From: Henckelia pumila
Taxonomy: Eukaryota > Streptophyta > Magnoliopsida > Lamiales > Gesneriaceae
Assembly (NCBI RefSeq): GCF_033568475.1
Contig: NC_133121.1
Location: 194,938,664 to 195,002,663 of the forward strand
Direction of reading: 5' to 3'
Length of the DNA stretch: 64,000 nucleotides
Shown: positions 22,401 through 32,209 of the stretch, in pieces
How positions within the stretch are numbered: the first letter of the stretch is position 1
Layout: the number at the start of each line of letters is the position of its first letter
Translations under genes and position numbers: made by a program
Notes under the pieces: generated by a model
Seen by the model: only the letters and a program-made list of their open reading frames with translations
Database searches by the model: none
What the model was told of the DNA's origin: nothing

Positions 22401-25400
22401 TATTTGACAATCGATTGGGCAAGACTAATTCTTCCTGTTCTGTAGCCCAGACAGGTACTTCCTCGTCCGCCAATGTCGTCCGTTCTATATCTAACAGCTC
22501 CTGGATTTTGGATTCAGGTGCAGCAGATCCTATGATGGGATCCTCGCAATATTTTTCCTCCTATGTACCTTGTGCAGGGAACAACAAAGTTAAAATTGCC
22601 GATGGTTCCTTTGCCTCTGTTGCTGGAAAAGGAACAATTTTTGTTTCTCCTTTTCTAGCACTTCACAATGTTTTACATGTTCCTCTCCTTTCCTACAATC
22701 TCATGTCTATAAGCAAACTAACCCTTGATCTTGATTGTCGTATCAGTTTTTTGCCCTCTCATTGTGAATTTCAGGATTTAGTCTCGGGGAAGATGATTGG
22801 CAATGCTAGGCAAGACAATGGTCTCTACCTGCTCGATGCTCACTCTCTCCTTGGAAGGCAAAATCAGAATACATGTCTCACCTCCAACTCTACTTCGAGT
22901 GTTAGTGAAATAATGTTATGGCATAGCCGACTAGGTCATCCAAACTTTGCTTATTTAAAACAATTGTTTTCCAAGTTATTTATTAATAAAAATGTCTCTA
23001 CTTTGCATTGTGAATCGTGTGAATTAGCTAAACATCATAGATCCCATTTCCCCCCCCCCAACCATATAAAAAATCTGCTCCTTTTACCATGATTCATAGT
23101 GATGTTTGGGGTCCGTGCAAAATCAGAACTTTGTCTGAAAAAAAATGGTTTATCACCTTTATTGATGATCATTCTCGAATGACTTGGGTATTTCTTTTAA
23201 AAGATAAGTCTGAAGCAGGAAATACTTTCCAAAATTTTTACAAAATGGTTCAGACACAATTTCAAACCAGGATCAGAATTTTTCGGAGTGATAATGGCAA
23301 GGAATATTTCAATCATATTCTAGGGAATTTTTTCATTAATCATGGGATTATAAATCAAAGCTCTTGTCCTCATACTCCTCAACAGAATGGGGTGGCTGAA
23401 AGGAAAAATAAACATCTCCTTGAAGTTGCTCGGGCCATTAGTTTTCATACTAAAGTTCCCAAGTACCTCTGTGGAGAAGCAATCCTAACAGCTACTTACA
23501 TACCAAAATTTTGAACTTTCAAACTCCTATGACAATTTTTCAAAAATGTTTCCCTGATACGCGTTTGTTAACAAATATTCCTCTCAAAATTTTTGGAAGT
23601 CTCACCTTTGTTCATAATCATGATCCGAAAATTTCAAAACTTGATAAGAAGGCCATTCGGTGCATCTTTGTTGGTTATCCTGCTAACCAACGAGGATATA
23701 AATGTTTTGATCCTATTTTAAAAAAATTCTTTGTGTCTATGGATGTCACCTTTTTTGAAGGCCAGTCCTACTACAATCATCTTCAGGGGGAGCGCCTACA
23801 AGAAGATGAATACTTAACTCATTCAGATTTCAATTCAGATTTCCAAATTGAATTTGGAAATACTGAACCTTCTGATCAGCCGTTAATTGAAAGCACTCTT
23901 GATCCAACTAACACTGTAGAAACAGGTAAGACATATGATTTTGTCTACACAAGGAGAAGAGATGCAAAGAAAGAGGGAGACTCTGTCTCAGTACCAAACC
24001 ATGAATCAACTCTGAGACCCAATCATGAAACTCATGATGACTCCTCAACAAATCTTGATATTGAACTTCCTATTGCTCAAAGGAAAGGTGTTCGGTCTTG
24101 CACAAAACATCCCATCTCAAATTTTGTATCGTATAACCATTTGTCATCTTCATATCATGCATTTATCTCTCAGATGGAAGCCATTCGTGTTCCTAATAAT
24201 GTACAGGAGGCTTTAAAGTTACCTGAGTGGAAAGAAGCAATTCAAGAGGAGATGAAAGTATATACTGACGCAGATTGGGCAGCATCGATTACTGATCGAC
24301 GATCGACTACAGGGTACTGCACATTTGTATGGGGTAATTTGGTAACTTGGAGAAGTAAAAAACAGAATGTAGTTGCTAGAAGCAGTGCAGAGGCTGAATT
24401 TCGGTCCATAGCTCAAGGAGTATGTGAGGTGCTATGGTTAAAAAGGGTCATGGAGGAACTAAACATCACCATAAACTTTCCCATAAAGTTATATTGTGAT
24501 AACAAAGCAGCTATTAGTATTGTCCATAATCCTGTGTTGCATGAAAGGACAAAACATGTTGAGGTTGACAAGCACTTCATAACGGAGAAGATTGAAGAAG
24601 GCATAATTTGTACTCCGTTTGTTCCCAGTACCTTGCAGTTAGCTGATGTCCTAACCAAGGGGCTGCCAAGACAAGTCTTTGAAGAACAAGTCAGCAAGTT
24701 GGGTATGATAGATATCTTCGCACCAACTTGAGGGGGAGTGTTGAGAGGTTTATTTAGGAAAGATATGATTTGATTTTATTTTATAGGAATAAAATATCTC
24801 ACAGATTTTGTGGGATATTATTCTGATTTGTTTTTTATCTATTTAAAGTGTATCTATCGTTAAGTTTGTATAGACTGAAAATAAGAATTAATAAAAAGAT
24901 TTTTCCTCTCCTATCTATCATGTTCTATCGTATTCTGTAAAATCAACAAAGAGTTTTCAGATTGTCTTGGGGATCTGAAACTTTCTGGAGAAGGGAATCC
25001 ATTGGAGTACGAAGAGCGAGATCAGATGGGATGGATGCTAAAGATCGAACGTTACCCAAAAGTCATGGAGTTAATCGGACGGTACGATGGGCGAAAAGCG
25101 GTGGAACCATACGAGTATTGTTCAGAGATAGGAGTATTATCGTGGGTGAACATTGTAGCAAGTTGCGTGTGTGGGATAAAAGGGGTGGCACTTGTGCTGG
25201 TAGTTGCTTGCAGCCATGAGGTGATGGCAGATTGGGTATACTTAGAGAATGACTTGACGAGTGAAGATCGACTTGAACAAAAATCGGATCGAATGATCAA
25301 GCAACAATCGATAATGGTGAAGAGATTGGCATTTATTTGATGAAGCCGCTGAAGCTATGTGATTTATCTAGTAGTGTTATTTTCATGGAAACACTATTGG

Positions 25401-28400
25401 AAAAGAACTTGGCTCTCAATTCTCATTTGAAATTGCAGAAATTTAACAAGGCAGTAAACTTTTCTGCTATAATTAATGCTTGGACTGAAGATTGTCCTCT
25501 TGATTTTGAGATCATTGTCTTCGATGTTGGCTTGATCCTGGGGAAAGCTCAAGACTCAGCCTTGAGGACAAGGCTGATTTGAAGAGAGCGGTATTGTTAC
25601 GGCCCAAATATGCAAGAGGTTCTAAGACACTGGGCCTAACCAAATCAAGCCCATTAAGAGAAACGTTTATTCTAGAAACAAATAACTTGAGGAAAGGGAA
25701 ACAGTATTATAAAGGGAAGGAATACATTGAGGGAAAGCATTTCTGTTAATTGGTTTCGAAGGTTAATACTAGCGTTTGCTAGGGACTAGCGTGAACTAGG
25801 GTTGTACAGAGATCATCTCTGGGTTTTTCTTTACTATAATTCTCTTCTATTATATATATAAATTGTGGTTCCTAACAATGCTATGAGAGAAGAGATGAAT
25901 GCTCTAGAAAGGAACAAGACATGGGAGGTAGTTGAATTGCCTAAGGGAAAGAAAACTGTAGGGTGTAAATACCCTTAGGAAAACTGTAGGGTGTAAATGG
26001 GTATTTACACTAAAATATAAGGCAGTTGGCAGCCTAGAAAGATATAAGGCTAGGCTAGTAGCAAAGGGATATACTCAAACATTGGTATAGATTATCAAGA
26101 TACATTTGCACCAATTGCAAAAATGAATACCATTCGAATTTTAATTTCTTTGGCAGCTAACTTTGGATGGTCTATGCAGCAATATGATGTTAAGAATGCC
26201 TTTTTACATGGTGACTTGGAGGAGGAAGTGTATATGGATCCTCTACCTGGATTCAATGGTTCTCTTTCTAAAAGCCAAGTGTGCCTATTGAAGAAGGCAC
26301 TCTATGGTTTAAAACAATCACCACGAGCATGGTTTAGCAGGTTCACCAAAACCATGCAAGGAGTGGGATATAAACAAAGCCAGGGGGATCCTACACTGTT
26401 CATCAAACATTCAGTTGCAGGGGAAGTTACAATTCTTATTGTTTATGTTGACGACATAATTGTGACAGGCAACGATCAAGTGGAAAAGGAATCTCTTGAG
26501 AAGAAACTAGCTGCTGAATTTGAGATTAAAGAACTTGGTAAGCTCAAATACTTTCTTGGCATAGAGCTAGCTCAATCAGAAAAGGGGATTTTTATTTCAC
26601 AACAAAAATATGTTCTAGATCTCCTAAAAGAGACTGGGATGATAAGCTGCAAGCCATGTGATACTCCAGTTTAACCAGGGCAAAAACTTGACATGAATGA
26701 AGAAGAAGAAGGAGTAGATAAAGGCCAATATCAGAGATTGGTAGGCAAGCTTATCTATTTGTCACATACACGACCAGATATAGCATTTGCAGTGAGTATG
26801 ATCAGTCAATTTATGCACAATCCAAAGACATCTCACCTTCAATCAGTCTACAGAGTACTCAAGTACTTGAAAGGAAATCCAGGTAAGGGAATTCTTTATA
26901 GAAAAAATGGATCCCTAAAAGTGGAAGGCTACACCGATGCAGATTGGGCAGGAGCAGTGGTTGACAAAAGGTCCACTTCAGGATATTGTACCTTATTGGG
27001 TGGAAACTTGGTAACATGGAGAAGTAAAAAGCAAAATGTGGTGTCAAGATCAAGTGCAGAATCTGAGTTCAGATCAATGGCATTAGGAATTTGCGAGTTG
27101 TTGTGGCTTAAGATCATCCTAGAAGATTTAAAGGTGACGTGGGACGGACCTATAAGATTGTACTGTGACAACAAGTCTGCCATTAGTATTGCACACAATC
27201 CAGTGCAACATGATTGAACAAAACACATTGAAGTGGATAGACATTTCATAAAGGAGAAACTTGCCAGTGGACTGATTTGTACTCATGTTCCAACAGGTGG
27301 CCAACTTGCAGATATCTTCACTAAGGGACTATCTGATACTACATTCAAGAATATTTTAGACAAGCTGGGAATGACAGATCTTTACCAACCAGCTTGAGGG
27401 GGAGTGTTGAGAAATTCAAAAGATTGGATTAGATTCTTCCAAAATTGCTCCTAATAATTTGTCTTTTATGTTTAGAAATATAATATGTAATTAGTCATTT
27501 GTAATCTTTCGTAGAATATATTTATTTTCTTCCTAGAATAGATTTTATTTTATTCCTAGGATAGATTATTAGAGTTGTATATATGATGTACTTGTGTATC
27601 AAAAGATATAGCGTGAGAAATCAAAAAGAGTATTCCTCTTTAAAATCACCTTCACACATTGTTGTGTTTACATCACCTTAATTTTAAAATCAGCAAAACA
27701 ACTAAAGACATTCATTTTCAGATACATTCGGTAATACAGCACGAGGACAACTATAGCCAGATTATTAGAAATGTCACCTTTTCCTTGATCAACTCTGAAA
27801 AAAACTTGAATTGGTAGACATCAATATCGCAATGCAAAGCAAGATCGAGACCAAAGACCCACCATCCTTTGGGTAGCTGAAGGGCAAAATAACTTTTCTT
27901 TTGAGGCATAAACCATCCACCTAACCAGCTCTTGTGACAAATGTATCGCATAAATGTCTGAAGCCCGTCAAACCAATCTGAAAATTCACAAAGACGGTTG
28001 GCTATGTTACACATTCATGAACAAGAAAGAGCAAAAGGTAGATTAATCAGAGAAATTAAATGGCGGAGGGCATAAAGTAGTTAAGAAACAAAAGATGCCT
28101 ATGGTACCAAAAAGAAATAAAGGAAGAAGCCCAAAGCGCAGGCCAAGAACCGAAACAAACCATGATTTCCAGGTATGAGAAAGCACTGAGGCCCATCATA
28201 CTGTTTCAAAGACGAGAACCCAGGAGGCAATTCCGGTTTGTTTACAGCTATATGCTCCTTCTTATACCAAACTGGAGGTTGCAGAGCATATTCAAAGGGA
28301 CGAAAAAGACGATTTTCATATGTAAATTCTGATGGATTGGGATACCTGGATAACAAACACGAAATTCAATGCTTAATCCACCTTACAATGAAGTTAAAAC

Positions 28401-31400
28401 GCTTCATCAAGCATGATCCAAAAGCATCTACGACATACACATTATTTATTGATGAAGACGAAACAAAAATATTGCCATTTACATTAACTGGCATTTTGTT
28501 TTGTGAAGTTTAAGTGATCCTCAACCACCTTGACATGGAAAGTACTTGTCGTGATCGCTCCAAGATAACACATTTTAAAGTTATATTGAAAATACTGCTA
28601 TGACATTGAAAAATCGCAAGAATCTACCTTCTAAAAGAGAATCTGATACATCACATGACCCAAATGAGCTGATCTCGGGAACATAATACAATCTGATTTG
28701 TGAACAGATAAAATTACTTTAATGTGTCCATTGACATTATAGTAGAACTGTTCCCTTTTAAGGGACCATTTTTCAATTAGTACGTTTAACTATTACAGAT
28801 AAGGCAGATAGAGATGCAGATAGTGGATTTCATTGACCAAAGATACATTCCAATCGGCCATATCTTACTTATCCAACCTTCTGGGGATTATACACCTGAT
28901 CTGCTAAATCATTCACTTGACCAAATACCTAGCATCTTGTCTGAAGAGGATAACTGGATTCTGACAACGCCCTCTTTGAATGAACTCAAATTCATGCTTT
29001 ATCTTTGGCACAAGCAGGTTAAGATCTGTTTTCAGTATTTTCCCCCAAAACTATCGGGAATTTTTCAAGGGAGATCAATGGGAAGCAATTCTAGATTTTA
29101 AGAGGTTCACCTTAGCCCAAGAGCTTCACCTATAATAGTATGAATGAGACAAGCTCATGAAATTTTACGAGCTCAAGCTTGAGTACAAAAGATTGAACTC
29201 GAGCATAAAATAAACGGATTCAGATTAAGCCTGCAAGCTCAGATTTTGCTTATATTTGTTTTGAATATGTTGCACGCTCAAATCATGAGTTCAACTTGCA
29301 AGCTAAAGCTCACGAAATACCATATAGTATTTCTTTTATATATTACTAAAAAAATAAATTTTACTTTACATAAATATAAAAATTATTTAAAATTTTAGAA
29401 TGGATCCCAGAAGCGCAAAAACAGTAATTTTTTAACATTCCCTTTATCGTCGCACACTTAAAAAAATAATGATGAAATACTACCAGAGGAAAGACAAGGT
29501 ATCGAGCTTACGCAAGATCACCTCCAATAAGGAGCAGGTTACCACGGGGCAGCATAATCGGTGAATCATCACTGCAAACTCTAACTGAAGGCTGAGCAAG
29601 AAGTCGTGCAACGCTATAGGAAGAATTTCCACCGTCACCAGTATCAGCCATAAAATCAAACCATAATTCTTCTCTCTCGCTAAATTGGTCATATAAAAGA
29701 TCCTCATGCTTCCCTCCAACTTCAGCCCTGCTCATTGCAGCCTGCAGCAATAGGGTAAATGGAAAATCATCAAAAAAAGGCACCATATCTGGTATGATAA
29801 CATAAAATAACAGCATGTGCCGAAAACAGAATAAAACTAATTATGAGAATCGTCAAGATATTCTTTGTTAAAGAAAAATGCGAGAGTTTCACTAAAATGC
29901 ATTCAGATTATGGCTCTTTCTTCAATAATAAGATCCATCATTGTGAGACAAATCTTTAAACGAAATTGTTTTGAGTTTATGTTGAAGAATAAATTTCAAT
30001 AGGAGCATCAATAATATGAACATGGAACTTTCAAATACCTGCATCATACGCATGTCAAAGCGTCCAACAAACACAGTAACTGATACAAGGAGGTCAAAAA
30101 CTGTCTTGAATAAATCAGCAGATGTCCTGCATTATAGAAATTGAAAACAAATTATTTGAGGATACATATGGAAAGAAAGATAGATAGCTGGAGAGTGGGT
30201 ATACCCCGAATACCAAGGCACCATCTCCAAGAAATCGGGCTTCATTTGCTTTTTCTTCAACTTGTCAAATTCATTTTGTGATACAGGGTGAGTAAGAGCC
30301 CATCTATTAGTTGGAGCATGTGATCAATATAGAGAATTTAATCAATTAGAACTTGACTAAACTTCATTGAAAAAGGAGAGTTGATGAAACAACATTTGAT
30401 GAATTATCATGTTAGTTACAAACTGAAAACCATGGACAATCAATCTTAAAGTAGCTAAAAGGTAGAAGCAAACAAAGCCTAGCAGTGGCTTAAAATAATG
30501 CAACAATGCCAAGAAGATTGGTGACTCTTGCACTCACCCCCCTAAGCTACATAAAGTTGGATTAAAAAAAAAACTAAATATGAACAATTATCAAAGAAAG
30601 ATTTGAACGACAATTTACTCGCCTCCTAAGTTATATAAAGTTGGATGAACGAAAAAACTTAAATGCCAACACTTATCAAGATATGACAGGTAATATAAAT
30701 CCATGGTGCTCGTAATTTTTTCCGCATCTTAATGAGAACCTTTGAAGACCACACTGTAAAGCAAAAGCAAATAATACAACTTATGAAATAGAAAAGCAAG
30801 GGATTAGTTGACTCTCACCCGGTCGACCTCTCCACAACATAATTTGCCATGTAGAGGCCTATAAAAGTGGCCCATAATGAATAGATAGGAGAAATTTCAT
30901 CTGGGGATTCTTCACATGACCCGCTACAAGTTAACTGAAACAAGACAAATGCAAACACATAGCCCCAGTTAAGATCATAGACCATAATGATAAGAAAAGC
31001 ATAGGTGTATGCGTGGATAAAGGATTTGAATGCGAGGGGTTTCAAATCTTTAGTAAAGCGACTTGTTTGGATATTTTTAAATCCAGGGATTTGAAATTCC
31101 TTGGTTAAAATTTCAAATTATTTTTTCTATCACTATTGGATTCCAAAACTTTAATTCATGAATTAATTTGAAATATATTCTTCCAAATCCATTTCTCCAA
31201 TCAAAGACTTCAATTCAAATGTGGCTAAATGTCAAAAGAAAAACATACCTCTCCATAAATAACCCATTTGGAAAGAAACGGATAATCACTGGCAGAACCA
31301 ACTGGAGCAAACCAAGATTTGCAAACTTGATCTTTAAACTCATTCACACGTACAAATTTCGCAAGCCATGTATTCACTTCTTCTTTGTTCCAAAAAGTAA

Positions 31401-32209
31401 ACCAGCCAGAGAACCTCCTTTCAAATGTCTTGTCTCTCATAATAGCACTGTTACCACAGTGGCTATAAAATACACAACATGCTATACTTATAACCTACAC
31501 AACAGTAATTCCAGAAATAAGATTCAAGAAATTTAGTTTTTCTCAGGATGCGCTCATTGGACTTACAGCACAATTTTGAAGAATTGTAAGTATTGCAGGT
31601 CTCCTTCCAGCCACACGAGCAACAAGTCCAACATACCAGAGGCCAAGAAAGATAACGTGGAAAACAAGAAGAAACAAAATGGAAGATAAATAGATTGTTA
31701 AAAACAAAGATAGGTTCATCCTCATATCAACCCCCATTGATTGAAAACTAGGAAGGTGATATAATGCAGCCACCAATATCCAGGCTATATACCTACAAAG
31801 TGAAACACCAACATAATCAAACTTCCTTAGATATACATTTTAGTTTCTTATTAAATAATCAGCATTGATGATATTCAACAAAATAAATAGCTCTAACAAG
31901 GGATACCTACCAGCGACTGAAATTAGAATAACTTGGTTTGATTGTTTTCCCTATAAATGGAGAAGAAAAAAAATAGAAGAATCCAAGCAAGCAGGCATAG
32001 ATCGACCACCATTTAATGTTGCTGTCTAATTTCTGGATAAGTGTATGCATATTTTCCGATGAGATGAAAAATAAGCAACCAATAAAAACAGCAATGACCG
32101 CATGCCGCGAATGCTGATGCGGATATGGATATGTGTGGGTGAAAATAGTCCTAACTGTCTCCATATTTAGCGTATCTAGTAAACCACTAGGCTGTCTGTC
32201 AGGCCCCAT
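13483..32209 (-). CDS. Membrane calcineurin-like metallophosphoesterase, 15 coding exons
   Basis: Exons on the minus strand, 5' to 3': 31911-32209, 31567-31792, 31249-31494, 30819-30934, 30205-30303, 30039-30126, 29512-29741, 28161-28345, 27778-27977, 15245-15577, 15053-15154, 14683-14980, 14259-14407, 13782-14066, 13483-13695. All junctions are GT/AG; the sum is 3069 nt, exactly 1022 codons plus stop, with no internal stop. Residues ~30-250 form several hydrophobic membrane segments. Metal-site motifs of the calcineurin-like phosphoesterase fold follow in order: GGDLAYP (~430), PGNHDWF (~494), MTHEPNW (~572), GDLHHY (~610). More membrane segments lie at ~690-930 and the tail is hydrophilic. 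Likely a hydrolase of phosphoester bonds anchored in an endomembrane or the plasma membrane; substrate unknown. The start MGPDRQPSG is the only good ATG before the conserved region. Intron 9 is 12.2 kb from nested retrotransposons. Family assignment is firm, function inferred. Confidence 0.94.
16353..16420. repeat. (CAT)n(ATT)n compound microsatellite
   Basis: About six CAT units followed by about fifteen ATT units. It lies in intron 9 and creates a false histidine/isoleucine-rich frame. Confidence 0.95.
16742..16979 (+). repeat. 5' LTR of copia A
   Basis: 238 bp, starts TGTTGAGAAATTC and ends CCTCTTTA just before the primer site TGGCATCAGAG. A TATATATGATG stretch near 16915 is a likely TATA region. 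Its end is TA rather than the usual CA. Confidence 0.9.
17095..18408 (+). pseudogene. Copia A gag and protease
   Basis: 17158-17352 encodes the gag N-terminus (KLNGRNYLKWSQ). A TGG-to-TGA-like stop at 17350 interrupts it, and 17365-17643 continues the UBN2-type gag domain. A frameshift near 17630 leads to the frame at 17749-18408. That frame has a zinc knuckle CNYFKKKGHTKENC, in which the second cysteine of CX2CX4HX4C is replaced by phenylalanine, then an aspartic protease site WVIDSGATDHMT. Not functional as it stands. Confidence 0.85.
18417..20020 (+). pseudogene. Copia A integrase
   Basis: Starts with the GAG-pre-integrase zinc domain (HHRRLGHPSF ... CEVCEFSKHH). The integrase core follows with its acidic residues visible: IHSDIWGP, IRTDNARDYF and NGVAERKNRHLLE (D, D, E). 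Around 19430 the frame shifts and the C-terminal linker continues to a stop at 20017-20019, just before element B interrupts the sequence at 20028. The usual RT start follows after the insertion at 25883. Confidence 0.88.
20029..20311 (+). repeat. 5' LTR of element B
   Basis: 283 bp, TG...CA ends. The following bases TTGGTCCGACCTGCCGG could be a primer site for a tRNA other than initiator Met; the tRNA was not identified. A TATAAAGG word near 20151 is a possible TATA box. Confidence 0.9.
20380..21128 (+). pseudogene. PDS5-like: Captured PDS5 cohesin-cofactor N-terminal fragment
   Basis: From the ATG at 20380 the frame encodes about 175 residues matching the N-terminal HEAT-repeat region of plant PDS5, which binds cohesin and regulates sister-chromatid cohesion. 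Readable words include LLRLLDQAEKLLSKVEQSPC, HSDVDVKVGAASCISEI, RITAPEAPYNDYKMKEVFYL and VRYCLIMLDLEM. A one-base shift near 20895-20903 breaks it; the next frame continues METVMTLVFEESEDMD and CAEKLKTYLPQALKTI. No introns are visible across a span covering several exons in genomic PDS5 genes, so capture from a spliced transcript is likely. It lies in the same strand as its carrier's LTRs. Copia C interrupts it at 21128. Confidence 0.9.
21362..23092 (+). pseudogene. Copia C gag-protease region
   Basis: Gag starts near 21362; KLNGKNYLEWAQSVRLVIDG marks the N-terminal domain. A stop at 21611-21613 interrupts it, and the frame resumes at 21635. An intact zinc knuckle CEKCKKPWHTIETC (CX2CX4HX4C) follows. 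Before it, a 10-residue tandem duplication (VSKENWADRR twice) is present. Then come the protease site WILDSGAADPMM and the GAG-pre-integrase zinc domain. A run of C at about 23051-23060 probably caused the frameshift into the next frame. Confidence 0.87.
23089..24731 (+). pseudogene. Copia C integrase fused to RNase H (RT deleted)
   Basis: 23089-23514 is the integrase core with D, D and E motifs (IHSDVWGP, FRSDNGKEYF, NGVAERKNKHLLE). A short deletion near 23505 shifts the frame. 23511-24731 is one open frame of 406 codons: the integrase tail (KCIFVGYPANQRGYKC-type word), the pol linker, the very start of RT (EWKEAIQEEMK), then immediately RNase H (VYTDADWAASITDRRSTTGYC ... RTKHVEVDKHF ... LADVLTKG). 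The roughly 1.3 kb RT catalytic region, including YVDD, is absent, and the join near 24258 is in frame. Confidence 0.9.
24954..25582 (+). pseudogene. Continuation of element B's internal open frame, origin unclear
   Basis: After copia C the PDS5 frame stays open (VEEFSDCLGDLKL ... QMGWMLKIERY) until a stop at 25338-25340, so before insertion of copia C one frame ran from about 20904 to 25340. The words around GWMLKIERYPKV recall, weakly, the start of plant retrotransposon gag domains; otherwise unrecognised. A second short frame (25337-25582) overlaps its stop and is also unrecognised. The segment ends just before the 3' LTR at 25595. Confidence 0.5.
25595..25877 (+). repeat. 3' LTR of element B
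   Basis: 283 bp, matching 20029-20311 with about four substitutions and no indels. It is followed by the ATGCT target duplication and the resumed RT frame of copia A. Confidence 0.9.
25883..26674 (+). pseudogene. Copia A reverse transcriptase
   Basis: Resumes copia A after element B: AMREEMNALERNKTWEVVE then RT. A local duplication (GAAAACTGTAGGGTGTAAAT twice, 25949-26000) shifts the frame. From 26123 the frame is open through QQYDVKNAFLHGDLEEEVYM and the catalytic YVDDIIVTGND to a TAA stop at 26672-26674. The catalytic aspartates are kept but the frame is not continuous with integrase. Confidence 0.88.
26693..27397 (+). pseudogene. Copia A RNase H
   Basis: Open from 26693 with YLSHTRPDIAFAVSMISQFM and the RNase H core (GYTDADWAGAVVDKRSTSGYC, LYCDNKSAISIAHNP). 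A C-to-T type change makes a TGA stop near 27215 (usual QHDRTKHIE). The downstream sequence still encodes KHIEVDRHFIKEKL and LADIFTKG, ending at 27397, beside the purine tract. Confidence 0.88.
27405..27642 (+). repeat. 3' LTR of copia A
   Basis: 238 bp, matching 16742-16979 with about five substitutions. Followed by AAATC, the near match to the left flank AAATT. Confidence 0.9.
28814..29101 (+). pseudogene. LINE (L1-type) ORF2 fragment in an intron
   Basis: The words LDQIPSILSEEDNWILTTPSLNE resemble the segment just before the RT domain in plant L1-type ORF2, where a IPS...L...EEDN...L...PSL.E word precedes the first RT motif. No RT catalytic motif remains. It lies antisense in the intron between exons 7 and 8 (28346-29511) of the metallophosphoesterase gene. 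A small degraded insertion; moderate confidence. Confidence 0.45.

Larger units (their letters stand above)
21129..24948 (+). mobile_element. Ty1/copia element C, innermost, RT deleted
   Basis: Two 210-bp LTRs (21129-21338 and 24739-24948) start TGTTGAGA and end AATCAACA. They differ at only about three sites. Perfect duplications AAGAG flank the element (21124-21128 and 24949-24953). A primer-like TGATATCAAAGCC follows the 5' LTR and GAGGGGGAG precedes the 3' LTR. The coding region runs gag-PR-IN and then directly into RNase H; nearly all of RT is missing. Length is 3820 bp against about 5 kb for a full element. Non-autonomous. Confidence 0.94.
20029..25877 (+). mobile_element. LTR retroelement B carrying a captured PDS5 fragment
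   Basis: Two 283-bp LTRs (20029-20311 and 25595-25877) start TGTTACGGCCC and end GGTTCCTAACA. They differ at about four sites. Perfect 5-bp duplications ATGCT flank the element (20024-20028 and 25878-25882). The internal part, once copia C is removed, is about 1.46 kb, too short for gag-pol. It consists of a PDS5-like coding piece, about 400 bp of open frame of unclear origin, and a short tail with a purine-rich end (GAAGAGAGCGG). So it is non-autonomous and must have been moved by enzymes from another element. Confidence 0.92.
16742..27642 (+). mobile_element. Ty1/copia element A, outermost of a three-level nest
   Basis: Two 238-bp LTRs (16742-16979 and 27405-27642), both starting TGTTGAGAAATTC, differ at about five sites. 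A Met-tRNA-type primer site (TGGCATCAGAG) follows the 5' LTR and a purine tract (GAGGGGGAG) precedes the 3' LTR. The flanks are AAATT and AAATC, a 4/5 match to a target duplication. Copia order gag-PR-IN-RT-RH is readable but broken by stops and shifts. It is split at 20028/25878 by element B. Without the insertions it is about 5.05 kb, normal for copia. Opposite in strand to the host gene. Confidence 0.93.
15578..27777 (-). other. Intron 9 of the metallophosphoesterase gene, 12.2 kb
   Basis: The donor GTGACA at 27777 and the acceptor TTTTTCAG before 15577 join a lysine codon to VGDSDSV in frame. Apart from about 1.2 kb on the acceptor side (15578-16741) and 135 bp on the donor side (27643-27777), the intron is retrotransposon sequence. 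The other introns are about 70-1170 bp. The part at 15578-16741 has no gene; it holds a microsatellite and AT-rich sequence. Confidence 0.92.

Noticed and set aside
25337..25582. Possible independent small gene in element B (81 codons)
   Set aside because: No recognised domain, overlaps the preceding frame and lies next to the 3' LTR; kept only as part of element B.
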